Part shown: positions 49,680 through 58,750 of the stretch, in pieces
Layout of the letters: each line of letters opens with the position of its first letter
Numbering within the stretch: position 1 is the first letter of the stretch
Assembly (NCBI RefSeq): GCF_040096355.1
Contig: NZ_JBBMEX010000001.1
Span: forward strand, 1-64,000
Source of the DNA: Maccoyibacter intestinihominis
GTDB taxonomy: Bacteria > Bacillota > Clostridia > Lachnospirales > Lachnospiraceae
Direction of reading: 5' to 3'
DNA length: 64,000 nt
The notes under the pieces: model-generated
The model's input: only the letters and a program-made list of their open reading frames with translations
Databases searched by the model: none
What the model was told of the DNA's origin: nothing
Position numbers and translations under genes: made by a program

Positions 49680-49883
49680 CACCTGCGATGGATATGCCAG
49701 CTTGTGTTAGAAATTATCCTTAGTTTCAAGGTGCCGAAGGTCAGTGTGCATGTGGAACACAGTATTCTGATCAGTTCCGATTTCAGAAGCGTCCGTTTAG
49801 ATGTTTACGCAAGCAATGAACTGAAAGTTGGCTATGATATTGAGGCACAGAACGACTATGCAGGAAATCTTGCAAAGATGTAG
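49680..49883 (+). pseudogene. Remnant of an Rpn-family (PD-(D/E)XK) nuclease/transposase-like gene
   Basis: In frame, the reading CQLVLEIILSFKVPKV, then RSVRLDVYASNELKVGYDIE and AQNDYAGNLAKM, resembles the catalytic part of Rpn recombination-promoting nucleases (family pattern SVRLDVY...YDIEMQ...LPKR). A stop occurs at 49881-49883, where the family would continue for over 100 residues, and no start or ribosome site is visible. It looks like a decayed fragment. Confidence 0.6.
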
Positions 49884-50361
49884 GTGGGATTTTGTCATCC
49901 GATCATTCAAAGCAGTCAAATCGAATCATGACAGGGAGCTTACCATGGAAAGATTTCAAAAGAGGCGGTATGTTCCGCTTAGTAATCTAACAGATTCAAA
50001 AAAATGGGTATGTTCCGGTCAACAATCTAACAGTTTTAAAAACACCCAAAATATCAAAAGTATCATGAATATCAGCAGTATCAAGCACATCAAAAATATC
50101 ATGAATATCAAAATATCAAAAGTATCGTAAAAATTCACAAATATTCAAAAATTCACAGAAAAGAACAGGACAGGAGTCTGTCTAAGACAAAACACGATCA
50201 GGTACTTTTTTGGACAATCAGGTAGACAGACTTGACGTTTTTCAGTATCTTAGTAATAATAAAAATAATACAAAAATACAAACACAAGCCGTAGCATATC
50301 CATATTCAGACATATATTTATTATTTTTGCGGCTATGTAGAAAATAAACGAGGAACAGAGT
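49884..50361. other. Non-coding region with direct repeats, low-complexity tract and an inverted repeat
   Basis: Two 27-base direct repeats share GGTATGTTCCG and AATCTAACAG (49967-49993 and 50007-50033, period 40). An ATATCA-rich low-complexity tract spans about 50040-50130. AGTCTGTCTA (50175-50184) and TAGACAGACT (50223-50232) form an inverted repeat around two copies of ATCAGGTA. Short open frames here follow the low-complexity sequence and are not supported as genes. Confidence 0.65.
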
Positions 50362-51240
50362 ATGCAGCCAATCCAGCAGGCCTTTGAGCCGGTTTCCATA
50401 TGCTTTGCAAGTGATGACAACTATGCACCCTATCTGAAAGTTGCCATTTATTCCCTGTTATGTAACCGTAACAGGGAGCGAAGCTATGATATTATTATTT
50501 TACATAAGAGAATTTCAAGAGAGCATCAGGGAGAGATATTAGGATTAGCAGATGGAAAATCCGGTGTGTCTATCCGTTTTGTTAATGTGGTCGAAGCAGA
50601 CCGTGAATTGCAGTCAGACGTTGGGTGTTATTATGCCGTAGAGACGAATTATCGTCTGTTGCTTTTTTCAAAGCTGTTTCAAAACTACAGGCGGATGCTG
50701 TATTTAGACTGTGACATTATTGTAACAGGAGATGTAGGAGAGTTATTTGATGTGGATTTGGAAGGAAAATCTGCAGCAGGCGTGGAAGATGTGGGATTCC
50801 GCTGGCTTGCCTATACCAAAAGAGCGATTTTTTTAGATAATAAACCATATAATGTCCTGAATTATTGTACGGATGTGTTGGGAATCAAGGACCCGGGCGG
50901 CTACGTCAATGCGGGGGTACTGTTGTTTGATCTAGAAAAATGCAGACAGAAAGTTTCTTTTCGGGACGTTGTAGAGACATTGCACAGCAGGAATTTTTTC
51001 TATAACGATCAGGATGTATTAAATATTCTGTTAGAAGGAAACATCAAACAGGTGGACTGCAAGTGGAATTATATGAATAATATCGCATTTTATTTAGAAT
51101 GTGACCGGAAGGAATTCCGTGAGCTGTATCTGGATTTACGCAGGGAGGATTACCGTATCATCCATTATATCAGTGCTAAAAAGCCGTGGAATGGAGAAGT
51201 ACCGATGGGAGAAGTCTGGCAGAAATATGCGGATGAATGA
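50362..51240 (+). CDS. Glycosyltransferase family 8 protein
   Basis: 292 residues. The GT8 fold is recognised by SICFASDDNYAPYLKVAIYSL near the start, the metal-binding DxD-type motif RMLYLDCDIIV, and GGYVNAGVLLFDLEK; a late HYISAKKPWNG matches the HxxGxxKPW motif. GT8 enzymes transfer glucose or galactose from nucleotide sugars, often to lipopolysaccharide-like or cell-surface acceptors. AGGAACAGAGT precedes ATG. It stands alone after the non-coding region, and its acceptor is unknown. Confidence 0.93.
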   Translation: MQPIQQAFEPVSICFASDDNYAPYLKVAIYSLLCNRNRERSYDIIILHKRISREHQGEILGLADGKSGVSIRFVNVVEADRELQSDVGCYYAVETNYRLLLFSKLFQNYRRMLYLDCDIIVTGDVGELFDVDLEGKSAAGVEDVGFRWLAYTKRAIFLDNKPYNVLNYCTDVLGIKDPGGYVNAGVLLFDLEKCRQKVSFRDVVETLHSRNFFYNDQDVLNILLEGNIKQVDCKWNYMNNIAFYLECDRKEFRELYLDLRREDYRIIHYISAKKPWNGEVPMGEVWQKYADE

Positions 51241-51346
51241 AAGGGTTAAGTCGAAATTCGTCAAATCTTGTGCATCTTTGTGAGTAGACAACCTCTCTAT
51301 TAAATGATAAAATAGTCGCAGAATGTAAATTCGGGAGGAGTCTGTG

Positions 51347-51970
51347 ATGCGGCTTTTTAGACAGAAAAAACAGCAGATAAGCCGTAAGAGAGAGATACGG
51401 AACGAGAGTAAGGAGAAGAATATGGACGATTTTTTGTTAAAACAGATTGATGAATTTAGAGATAAGGCACAGCAGTTGCAGGATTTGATTAATACCAAAG
51501 AAACCAAAGTCAGAGAGTTACAGTTGTTAGTAGATGAACGTGAGAGTAAGGCAACAAAGCTTCAGATGGAGTTGGATGAGCGTCAGAGAGAAGCCGATTC
51601 TTTAGTTGGTAACGTAGAAGAACAGGTTGATAAACTGATCAAAAAAATCGAAGTTCAGCAAAATGACAATACAGAGGACATCAAGAATGCATTGGATGGA
51701 ATGTCTCAGGACTTTGGTCAGATGACAAAAGAGCTGACCGGAGCACAGCAGGAGATTTCTGAGAAGATACATACGGAAAACGTAAAATGTTACCGCAATA
51801 TACAGGGCTTAATGCAGGAATTTGCGGAGAAGATGGAAAAAGTAGATTTAGCAGATGAGAGCATGAAATCCATCAAGCATTTCTTCGGATGGACGATTGG
51901 ACTTTTAGTATGTAATCTTGCAGCACTTGCAGGAGTGATTCTGTATTTTGCAGGAGTATTTTCTTTTTAG
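51347..51970 (+). CDS. Coiled-coil protein with C-terminal membrane anchor
   Basis: 207 residues from ATG 51347, 6 bases after GGGAGGAG (a GTG at 51344 is also in frame). The N-terminus is basic (RLFRQKKQQISRKREIR); residues about 25-165 are predicted coiled coil with repeated heptads (DEFRDKAQQLQDLINTKETK...); a hydrophobic segment near the C-terminus (about 180-205, TIGLLVCNLAALAGVILYFAG) is a tail anchor. No family recognised. It lies 31 bases upstream of the pyrophosphatase in the same direction. Confidence 0.78.
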   Translation: MRLFRQKKQQISRKREIRNESKEKNMDDFLLKQIDEFRDKAQQLQDLINTKETKVRELQLLVDERESKATKLQMELDERQREADSLVGNVEEQVDKLIKKIEVQQNDNTEDIKNALDGMSQDFGQMTKELTGAQQEISEKIHTENVKCYRNIQGLMQEFAEKMEKVDLADESMKSIKHFFGWTIGLLVCNLAALAGVILYFAGVFSF

Positions 51971-52001
51971 TTTTTAGAAGAGAGATCAGGTGAGGTTAGA
52001 A

Positions 52002-53666
52002 TTGGATTATCAACAGGAAAATAATATATGGGTTATCGGACATAAGAATCCGGATACGGATTCGATCTGTGCGGCAATCTGTTATGCAAATTTGAAAAAC
52101 CGTCTTCAGGACGGTTTTCATTACATTCCCAAAAGGGCAGGGAGTATCAATGAGGAGACGAAGTATGTGCTGCAGCATTTTGGCGTAGAACCGCCGGAAT
52201 ATGCAGAAGATGCGGGTGCACAGGTAAAGGATATTGCATTTCGCAGAACTGCCGGTGTCAGCGGACATATTTCCTTAAAAAAAGCATGGGAACTGATGAA
52301 AACAGAAAATGTAATGACACTTGCCGTTACCAGTGCTTCAGACAAGTTAGAGGGACTGATCATTACCGGTGATATTGCAGAGTCCTATATGGATGTCTAT
52401 GACAACCATATCTTATCCCGTGCAAGAACCCAGTATAAAAATATCGTAGAGACTTTGAATGGCACGCTTTTAGCCGGAAATGAGCATGCCTATTTTTTGC
52501 GTGGAAAAGTGGTGGTAGCAACCGGAAGCCGGGATGTGATAGAAGAGTGCATCGAAAGTGATGATCTTGTCATTGTAGGTGACCGGGATGAAACCCATAT
52601 CTGTGCATTAGAGGAAAATGCAAGCTGTATGGTTGTGACCGGCGGGACACAGGTGTCTGCACAGGTACTTGAGATGGCAAACCGGAGAGATTGTGTCGTA
52701 ATTATCACGCCATACGATACCTTTACGGCAGCACGTCTGATCAATCAGAGTATGCCAATTAAATATTTTATGAAAAAAGAAAACTTTGTTACGTTTGATA
52801 TTGACGATTATGTCGATGAAGTGCGGGAAGTGATGTCGAAAAAACGACATCGTGATTTTCCGGTATTAGATGACCAGAGAAGATATTTAGGAATGGTTTC
52901 GAGACGTAACCTTTTGAATATGCACAAGAAAAAACTGATCTTAGTGGATCACAATGAGAAGTCACAGGCAATTGACGGAATCGAGGGAGCTGAAATCTTA
53001 GAGATCATTGACCATCACAGATTAGGAAGTCTTGAAACCATGTCTCCGGTATTTTTCCGGAATCAGCCGTTAGGCTGCACATCCACGATCGTCTATCAGA
53101 TGTATTGTGAGTCAGGAATTGAAATCGAAGAAAAAATTGCAGGACTTTTATTATCCGCAATTCTTTCAGACACTCTGATGTTCCGTTCCCCAACCTGTAC
53201 GAAGGCGGACCATGAGGCAGCGAGAGCTTTAGCCGCTATTGCAAAAGTAGATATTGTGGATCTAGCAGACAGAATGTTCCGTGCGGGCTGCGACTTTGCA
53301 TCCAAGACAGTGGATGAGATTTTTTATCAGGACTTTAAGACCTTCCATGCAGGCGATACTGCATTTGGTGTGGCGCAGATCAGTGCAGTCAGCAGAGAGG
53401 AACTGAGCGGCATCAAAGAGAAGATACATGATTATATGAATCAGGTGATGTCCGATAAAAAAGTGGATATGGTTTTCGTCATGCTGACAGATATTCTGAA
53501 TGAATCGACGGAACTGTTGTGCTGTGGCAAGGATGCAGTGGAATTAGCGACCAGTGCTTATCATCTGTCGGCAGATGATTACAGTCTGATGTTACCGGGA
53601 GTAGTTTCAAGAAAGAAACAGTTGATCCCAAGTCTGATCACGGCAATGCAGCAGGAAGATCAGTAA
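52002..53666 (+). CDS. ppaC: Manganese-dependent inorganic pyrophosphatase with CBS and DRTGG domains
   Basis: About 554 residues from TTG 52002, 6 bases after AGGTGAGG; a GTG at 51990 is also in frame. The DHH domain shows VIGHKNPDTDSICAA at the start and IIDHHRLGS later; between them lie two CBS domains and a DRTGG domain (about residues 65-290), and the DHHA2 domain is at the end (SRKKQLIPSL). Such CBS-PPases split pyrophosphate and are controlled by adenine nucleotides binding CBS domains. Cytosolic. All metal ligands appear present. Confidence 0.95.
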   Translation: MDYQQENNIWVIGHKNPDTDSICAAICYANLKNRLQDGFHYIPKRAGSINEETKYVLQHFGVEPPEYAEDAGAQVKDIAFRRTAGVSGHISLKKAWELMKTENVMTLAVTSASDKLEGLIITGDIAESYMDVYDNHILSRARTQYKNIVETLNGTLLAGNEHAYFLRGKVVVATGSRDVIEECIESDDLVIVGDRDETHICALEENASCMVVTGGTQVSAQVLEMANRRDCVVIITPYDTFTAARLINQSMPIKYFMKKENFVTFDIDDYVDEVREVMSKKRHRDFPVLDDQRRYLGMVSRRNLLNMHKKKLILVDHNEKSQAIDGIEGAEILEIIDHHRLGSLETMSPVFFRNQPLGCTSTIVYQMYCESGIEIEEKIAGLLLSAILSDTLMFRSPTCTKADHEAARALAAIAKVDIVDLADRMFRAGCDFASKTVDEIFYQDFKTFHAGDTAFGVAQISAVSREELSGIKEKIHDYMNQVMSDKKVDMVFVMLTDILNESTELLCCGKDAVELATSAYHLSADDYSLMLPGVVSRKKQLIPSLITAMQQEDQ

Positions 53667-53708
53667 GCGGAATGATATACGAAAGTATTTAAGGCAAGGA
53701 GAGTTAAG

Positions 53709-54293
53709 ATGGGAAAACAGGTCTGGAAACCGGGAAATATGCTCTATCCCCTTCCGGTAGTCATGGTCAGTGTGCGTGACAGGGACGGACAGGACAATAT
53801 TATCACCGTGGCATGGGCAGGAACGGTCTGCACCAATCCGCCGATGGTGTCCATTTCTGTGCGTCCGGAGCGTCATTCCTACCGAATGATAAAGGAAAGC
53901 GGAGAATTTGTCATTAATCTGGTAACGGAGCAGTTAGTAAAGGCTGCTGATTATTGCGGTGTCCGTTCCGGAAGAGATGTAGATAAATTTAAGGAAATGC
54001 GTTTAGAAAAAGCGGAGGCAGAAAAAATCCATGCACCGATGATCTTAAACAGTCCGGTCAATATCGAATGTAAAGTGACAGAGTGCAAAGAATTAGGTTC
54101 TCATCATATGTTCCTTGCCACCGTAGAGGCAGTTCACATAGATGAGGATTATCTGAATGAAAAAGGAAAGTTCTGTTTGAATGATACAGGACTGGTCACC
54201 TATTCCCACGGAGAATATTTTTTACTGGGAAAAAAGGTGGGAAGTTTCGGGTATTCAGTTCAAAAGAAAAAGAAGAAGAAAAGAAAAAAGTAA
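53709..54293 (+). CDS. Flavin reductase-like (flavoredoxin) protein
   Basis: 194 residues. The FMN-binding split barrel shows NMLYPLPVVMVSV, NIITVAWAGTVCTNPPMVSISVRPERHSY and FVINLVTEQL, as in flavoredoxin and related NAD(P)H:flavin oxidoreductases of anaerobes. The last 12 residues are almost all Lys/Arg (KKKKKKRKK), an unusual tail. AAGGAGAG precedes ATG. It may carry electrons in the cytosol. It ends 2 bases before the end of the convergent DUF4364 gene. Confidence 0.9.
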   Translation: MGKQVWKPGNMLYPLPVVMVSVRDRDGQDNIITVAWAGTVCTNPPMVSISVRPERHSYRMIKESGEFVINLVTEQLVKAADYCGVRSGRDVDKFKEMRLEKAEAEKIHAPMILNSPVNIECKVTECKELGSHHMFLATVEAVHIDEDYLNEKGKFCLNDTGLVTYSHGEYFLLGKKVGSFGYSVQKKKKKKRKK

Positions 54294-54294
54294 A

Positions 54295-54810
54295 TTATTT
54301 TACTAACATATCCATCAGGCAGGCATAGACCTCCGGGGACTGTTCCTGCCAGTTTTTGCAGACTGCTTCTGCCATTTCGGTATTTTTGACTGTTAAAGTC
54401 AGATCAATGACCGGAATATTTTTTTGTCTGAGCTGGCAATGTACCGCGTAGTTATGCTGCGGAGTGCGATAGTAATCGGCACTGATGTCGGCTTCTTTTT
54501 TCATTTCAATCTGATTCTGGGAAAAATACTCACGGATGTCCTGACGGATCGCCTCTGAAATTTTATCCTCAAAGAAATCCAAGGTTTCACGTCCGGATGC
54601 AGTGATCCGGTAATTGGTGTTGTTGTGTGTGGATTCGGCAACGATCAGTTCCGAATCTAACAGGTCATTTAATACCTGCTGTATCGTAAAGTAGGTGGTA
54701 TATTCCTTATCTAAAAAGAAATTGGAAATTTTAGTGTTCCCAAGTGGGAAGTCTACCTGGGAGAGCATATATAAAATAATTAATTTGTAAATTGTAATTG
54801 GTTCAGCCAT
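54295..54810 (-). CDS. DUF4364 family protein (winged-helix-like)
   Basis: 171 residues. The N-terminal half has a PadR/winged-helix look (ITIYKLIILYMLSQVDFPLGNTKISNFFLD...YFTIQQVLNDLLDSELI) and the rest matches DUF4364 of Clostridia (THNNTNYRITASGRETLDFFEDKI). Probably a transcriptional regulator, target unknown. It lies 28 bases after the radical SAM gene on the minus strand and is probably in the same operon. Confidence 0.85.
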   Translation of the reverse strand: MAEPITIYKLIILYMLSQVDFPLGNTKISNFFLDKEYTTYFTIQQVLNDLLDSELIVAESTHNNTNYRITASGRETLDFFEDKISEAIRQDIREYFSQNQIEMKKEADISADYYRTPQHNYAVHCQLRQKNIPVIDLTLTVKNTEMAEAVCKNWQEQSPEVYACLMDMLVK

Positions 54811-54838
54811 GTCTATCTCTATCCTTATTTATATAATC

Positions 54839-55771
54839 TTATCTGTTTTCTGCCAGTCGTCCCTGAAAAGTATCGCGTTCTTTCAGACGGCGGTGAATGG
54901 TATTTAAAACGCATCTTTTTTTCGTACTCCATAGCGGAGCGATCAGTAAATCTTTTGGTCCGTCACCGGTCAGCCGGTGTATTACAATATCCTGCGAAAG
55001 GTATTCTAAGCAGTCGATCACAAGTTCCACATATTCTTCCATAGAAAAAACAGGAAAACCGGTATGTTGATAATAGTCTGCTAAATCTGTCCCTTTTAAA
55101 ACATGTAAAAGCTGCAATTTCACACCGGACACAAGAAGTCCGGAGATCGATTTTACGGATTCTAAGATCATAGTCCGGTCCTCACCCGGAAGCCCTAAGA
55201 TCAGGTGGGTAATGACGGGGATGTGAAGCTGATGCATTTTTTCCACAGCGTCGGTAAAACATGCATAGTCATAACCACGCCGGATAAATGCCGCGGTTTC
55301 AGGATGGATCGTCTGTAAACCGAGTTCGATCCAGACAGGTTTTATTTGATTCAGTTCATCTAAAAGTTCTAATACATCGTCATTCAGACAATCCGGTCTT
55401 GTGGCGATCGAAAGTGCCACAATGTCAGGATGCATCAAAGCCTCCGTAAAGATTTTTCTTAAGTAAGAGACCGGTGCATAAGTGTTGGTATATGCCTGAA
55501 AATAGGCAATGAAACGTTTACACGGAAATTTTCCTAAAAGCTGCTGTTTTCCATATGCGATCTGTTCCGTAATGGAAAGACTGACCGGAGCTGCAAAGTC
55601 CCCGGAGCCGCCCGCAGAGCAGAAAATACAGCCGCGTGTGTCCAGACTGCCATCACGGTTAGGGCAGGTCATGCCGCCGTTTAGGGAAATCCGGTAGATT
55701 TTTTCACCAAAAGTATTTTTTAAATAATAATCAAAAGAATAATAACGTTTTTCATTCCAAAATTTTTGCAT
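54839..55771 (-). CDS. Radical SAM protein, TIGR01212/YtqA-like
   Basis: 310 residues. The cluster motif is non-standard in spacing: CPNRDGSLDTRGCIFC (Cys-x8-12-Cys-x2-Cys), as in the TIGR01212 (YtqA/YhcC) group. Following segments (FIAYFQAYTNTYAP, IATRPDCLNDDVLELLDEL, WIELGLQTIHPETA) are typical. Its role is unknown; relatives are thought to act on tRNA or other macromolecules. It is divergent from rho, with 147 bp between them. Confidence 0.93.
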   Translation of the reverse strand: MQKFWNEKRYYSFDYYLKNTFGEKIYRISLNGGMTCPNRDGSLDTRGCIFCSAGGSGDFAAPVSLSITEQIAYGKQQLLGKFPCKRFIAYFQAYTNTYAPVSYLRKIFTEALMHPDIVALSIATRPDCLNDDVLELLDELNQIKPVWIELGLQTIHPETAAFIRRGYDYACFTDAVEKMHQLHIPVITHLILGLPGEDRTMILESVKSISGLLVSGVKLQLLHVLKGTDLADYYQHTGFPVFSMEEYVELVIDCLEYLSQDIVIHRLTGDGPKDLLIAPLWSTKKRCVLNTIHRRLKERDTFQGRLAENR

Positions 55772-55918
55772 GATGATGTTATCATAGCATTATTGGGTAA
55801 GATTTTCAAGGTGAGTGCAACAGGGGGTTTTACTTTTGGAAAAATTAGTGTATAATGGCGTTATCACAAATCATTGTGCCATTTCGGCATTGATCCCTAT
55901 AGATTAAGGAGAAAAAGC

Positions 55919-57355
55919 ATGAGAGAAAAATATGAGAGTCTGTCAGTGGCTGTATTGCGTGATTTAGCGAAGTCCAGAGGTATTGCTAAAGTATCGACAA
56001 TGAAAAAAGCAGAGTTGATCGAGGCCATGGTAGCAGAAGATGAAAAGGCTCAGCCGGCATCCGAAGATGCAAAAAATATAGATGAGAAAAAGAAAGAAAC
56101 TACAGAAGAAAAAAATGAGACCAGACAGCATAGATATCCGCGTCAGCAGAATGGACAGTATCATGAGAACCGCAAAAATGACGGACGTGATCACAATTTG
56201 CAGAACGAAGTGGATATGTCCTTAGACAGTGGGATTACCACCGAGGGAATCTTAGAGGTTATGCCGGATGGATATGGATTTATCCGTTGTGAGAATTATC
56301 TGCCGGGAGATGGAGATGTCTATGTTTCTCCAACGCAGATCCGCAGATTTAATTTAAAGACCGGAGATATCGTCTGTGGCAATACAAGAATTAAGACGCA
56401 GGGAGAAAAATTTTCTGCCTTATTATATGTGCGTTCCGTCAATGGGTATCATCCGTCCGAAGCACAGAAGAGAACCGGTTTTGAAAATCTGACACCGATC
56501 TTTCCAAATGAAAGGATCCGTTTAGAGTACGGCAGAGGTGTCAACATGGCAATGCGTATTGTCGATCTGGTATCCCCGATCGGTAAAGGACAAAGAGGTA
56601 TGATCGTGTCTCCGCCAAAAGCAGGTAAGACAACGCTGTTAAAAGCGGTTGCAAAATCCATTGTCCACAGCAATCCGAATATGCATGTGATCATTTTACT
56701 GATTGATGAACGTCCGGAGGAGGTTACCGATATCAAGGAGGCAATCCGGGGGGAAAATGTGGAAGTTATCTACTCTACCTTTGATGAGCTTCCGGAGCAT
56801 CATAAAAGAGTATCTGAGATGGTAGTAGAGCGTGCCAAAAGACTGGTAGAGCATCATCAGGATGTTACGATCTTATTAGATTCCATTACAAGATTAGCAA
56901 GAGCCTATAACTTGGTCGTACCACCAAGCGGAAGAACATTATCCGGTGGACTTGACCCGGCAGCACTGCATATGCCAAAACGTTTCTTTGGTGCGGCGCG
57001 AAATATGAGAGAGGGCGGAAGCCTGACAATTTTAGCAACGGCACTGGTAGATACGGGCAGCAAGATGGATGACGTTATTTACGAGGAATTCAAGGGTACC
57101 GGTAATATGGAACTTGTTTTAGACCGCAAGCTGTCAGAAAAACGTGTATTCCCGGCAATTGATATTGTAAAATCAGGAACAAGAAGAGAAGATCTGCTGT
57201 TAGATAAAGAAGAATTAGAAGCAGTTGGCATCATGCGAAAAGCAATTAACGGTATGCGTACTGATGAGGCAGTGGAAAATATCCTGAATATGTTTGCGAG
57301 AACAAGAGACAACCAGGAATTTATCCATATGGTGAAAAAGAACCGGATCCTGTAA
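55919..57355 (+). CDS. rho: Transcription termination factor Rho
   Basis: 478 residues. The N-terminal Rho_N helix (YESLSVAVLRDLAKSRGIAKVSTMKKAELIEAM) is followed by an insert of about 60 charged residues (about 40-100, rich in Glu, Lys, Asn and Gln), then the RNA-binding cold-shock domain (GILEVMPDGYGFIRCENY). The ATPase shows Walker A SPPKAGKTTLL, Walker B VTILLDSITR and Q/R-loop segments. Start at ATG 55919 after AAGGAGA; the longer frame from 55874 overlaps the promoter. A consensus TATAAT lies about 60 bases upstream (about 55852). Confidence 0.97.
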   Translation: MREKYESLSVAVLRDLAKSRGIAKVSTMKKAELIEAMVAEDEKAQPASEDAKNIDEKKKETTEEKNETRQHRYPRQQNGQYHENRKNDGRDHNLQNEVDMSLDSGITTEGILEVMPDGYGFIRCENYLPGDGDVYVSPTQIRRFNLKTGDIVCGNTRIKTQGEKFSALLYVRSVNGYHPSEAQKRTGFENLTPIFPNERIRLEYGRGVNMAMRIVDLVSPIGKGQRGMIVSPPKAGKTTLLKAVAKSIVHSNPNMHVIILLIDERPEEVTDIKEAIRGENVEVIYSTFDELPEHHKRVSEMVVERAKRLVEHHQDVTILLDSITRLARAYNLVVPPSGRTLSGGLDPAALHMPKRFFGAARNMREGGSLTILATALVDTGSKMDDVIYEEFKGTGNMELVLDRKLSEKRVFPAIDIVKSGTRREDLLLDKEELEAVGIMRKAINGMRTDEAVENILNMFARTRDNQEFIHMVKKNRIL

Positions 57356-57405
57356 AAAACACAGAAAAAAAGTGCAAGAAACCGTAAGAATTTTTGGAAC
57401 AGGAC

Positions 57406-57434
57406 TTGCATAACGATTATGCTTATGGTACAAT
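57406..57434 (+). promoter_or_regulatory. Promoter of rpmE
   Basis: TTGCAT (57406-57411), 17-base spacer, TACAAT (57429-57434). Confidence 0.7.
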
Positions 57435-57526
57435 TAATAAGCTGTTTATCGGGATGTATAGTTTGTAAACTATAAAACAGAATAAAGTGAAATAAATGAT
57501 ATAAAATGATTGATGAGGTGAAAGAC

Positions 57527-57733
57527 ATGAGAGAAGGAATCCATCCAGATTATTATCAGGCAACTGTTACATGTAACTGTGGAAACACATTTGTTACAGG
57601 TTCCACGAAGGAAGATATCCACGTAGAAATCTGTTCCAAATGCCATCCGTTCTACACAGGTCAGCAGAAAGCTGCTCAGGCTCGTGGACGTATTGATAAG
57701 TTCAATAAGAAATACGGCATGGATAACAAATAG
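57527..57733 (+). CDS. rpmE: Ribosomal protein L31
   Basis: 68 residues. It carries the zinc-ribbon Cys residues (TCNCGNTFVTGST ... ICSKCHPFYTG) of the C+ type L31. ATG 57527 follows GAGGTG by 7 bases; an in-frame ATG at 57506 would add 7 residues but has no ribosome site. L31 bridges the two ribosomal subunits. Position after rho and before prmC-prfA is common in Clostridia. Confidence 0.97.
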   Translation: MREGIHPDYYQATVTCNCGNTFVTGSTKEDIHVEICSKCHPFYTGQQKAAQARGRIDKFNKKYGMDNK

Positions 57734-57748
57734 ACATAGGTTGTTTGG

Positions 57749-57780
57749 AAAGGTTGAGGTGTTTATCTCAACCTTTTTTT
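57749..57780 (+). terminator. Terminator after rpmE
   Basis: AAAGGTTGAG pairs with CTCAACCTTT, followed by a run of T; it ends 16 bases before the DUF1385 start, so that gene needs read-through or a promoter inside this stretch. Confidence 0.85.
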
Positions 57781-57795
57781 AAGAAAGAGGAGACA

Positions 57796-58731
57796 ATGGG
57801 CTATTCCGGAATTGGTGGTCAGGCAGTCATGGAAGGTGTAATGATGAAAAACGGTATTCATTATGCGGTGGCAGTCAGAAAGCCTGACAAAGAAATTGTG
57901 GTGGATGCACGGGAGTATCCCGGCATTGTCAAAAATCAGAAGATCAAAAAAATACCGATCTTGCGTGGTGTCATCAATTTTATCGATTCGCTGGTACTGG
58001 GCATGCGGACATTGATGTATTCCGCTTCTTTTTTTGATGAAGAGGCAAAGGAACTGAGCGAAGAGGATCAGAAGGCAAAGGAAAAGAAGGAAAGTGTGGC
58101 AATGGGGTTTACGGTCTTTTTGTCCGTGATCCTTGCACTTGTAATTTTTATGCTTCTTCCATATGGACTATCGCTCTTTTTTAAAAAATGGATTGCTTCG
58201 CCGACGTTACTTGCGTTGATCGAAGGTGTCATCCGCGTGGTTATTTTTTTCATATATATTGTTGCAATTACCTGCATGGAAGATATTAAGCGTGTATATA
58301 TGTACCATGGAGCAGAGCATAAGTGCATCAACTGTGTGGAGCATGGACTGGATCTGAATGTCGAGAATGTGAAGAAGAGTTCAAGGTTTCATAAAAGATG
58401 CGGGACCAGTTTTTTGTTTCTGGTAGTATTTATCAGCATTTTGTTTTTTGCATGTATCCGCACGGACTCGGCAATCTGGAGATTTTCACTCAGGATTCTC
58501 TTAGTGCCGGTGATCGCAGGAGTTGCATATGAATTTCTACGTCTTGCAGGACGGAGTGAGAATGCTTTTGTGAATCTGCTCAGCAAGCCGGGACTCTGGT
58601 TTCAGAAGTTTACGACAAAAGAGCCGGATGAGGATATGATCGAGGTTGCCATTGCTTCGGTAGAGGCAGTGTTTGACTGGAAACCATATGTAGAAAAAGT
58701 ACGCGGCGAAGGAGCAGCAGAAGCGGACTGA
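57796..58731 (+). CDS. DUF1385 family membrane protein
   Basis: 311 residues from ATG 57796 (AAGAGGAG upstream). The family motif GGQAVMEGVMMKNG is near the start; four or so hydrophobic helices follow, and MYHGAEHKCINCVEHG and FHKRCGTSFLF contain conserved His and Cys residues that could bind metal. DUF1385 lies next to rpmE and prmC/prfA in many Firmicutes; the function is unknown though linked to metal handling by its Cys/His pattern. Confidence 0.93.
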   Translation: MGYSGIGGQAVMEGVMMKNGIHYAVAVRKPDKEIVVDAREYPGIVKNQKIKKIPILRGVINFIDSLVLGMRTLMYSASFFDEEAKELSEEDQKAKEKKESVAMGFTVFLSVILALVIFMLLPYGLSLFFKKWIASPTLLALIEGVIRVVIFFIYIVAITCMEDIKRVYMYHGAEHKCINCVEHGLDLNVENVKKSSRFHKRCGTSFLFLVVFISILFFACIRTDSAIWRFSLRILLVPVIAGVAYEFLRLAGRSENAFVNLLSKPGLWFQKFTTKEPDEDMIEVAIASVEAVFDWKPYVEKVRGEGAAEAD

Positions 58732-58750
58732 GAGAAAAAGGAGAGGTCTT

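Noticed and set aside
49967..50033. Possible CRISPR array
   Set aside because: Only two repeats of about 27 bases with internal differences, no third unit, no cas genes and an AT-rich low-complexity neighbour.
49828..50130. Open frame of about 100 residues
   Set aside because: It is mostly Ile/Lys/Ser/Asn from the ATATCA-rich tract and overlaps the Rpn remnant in another frame.
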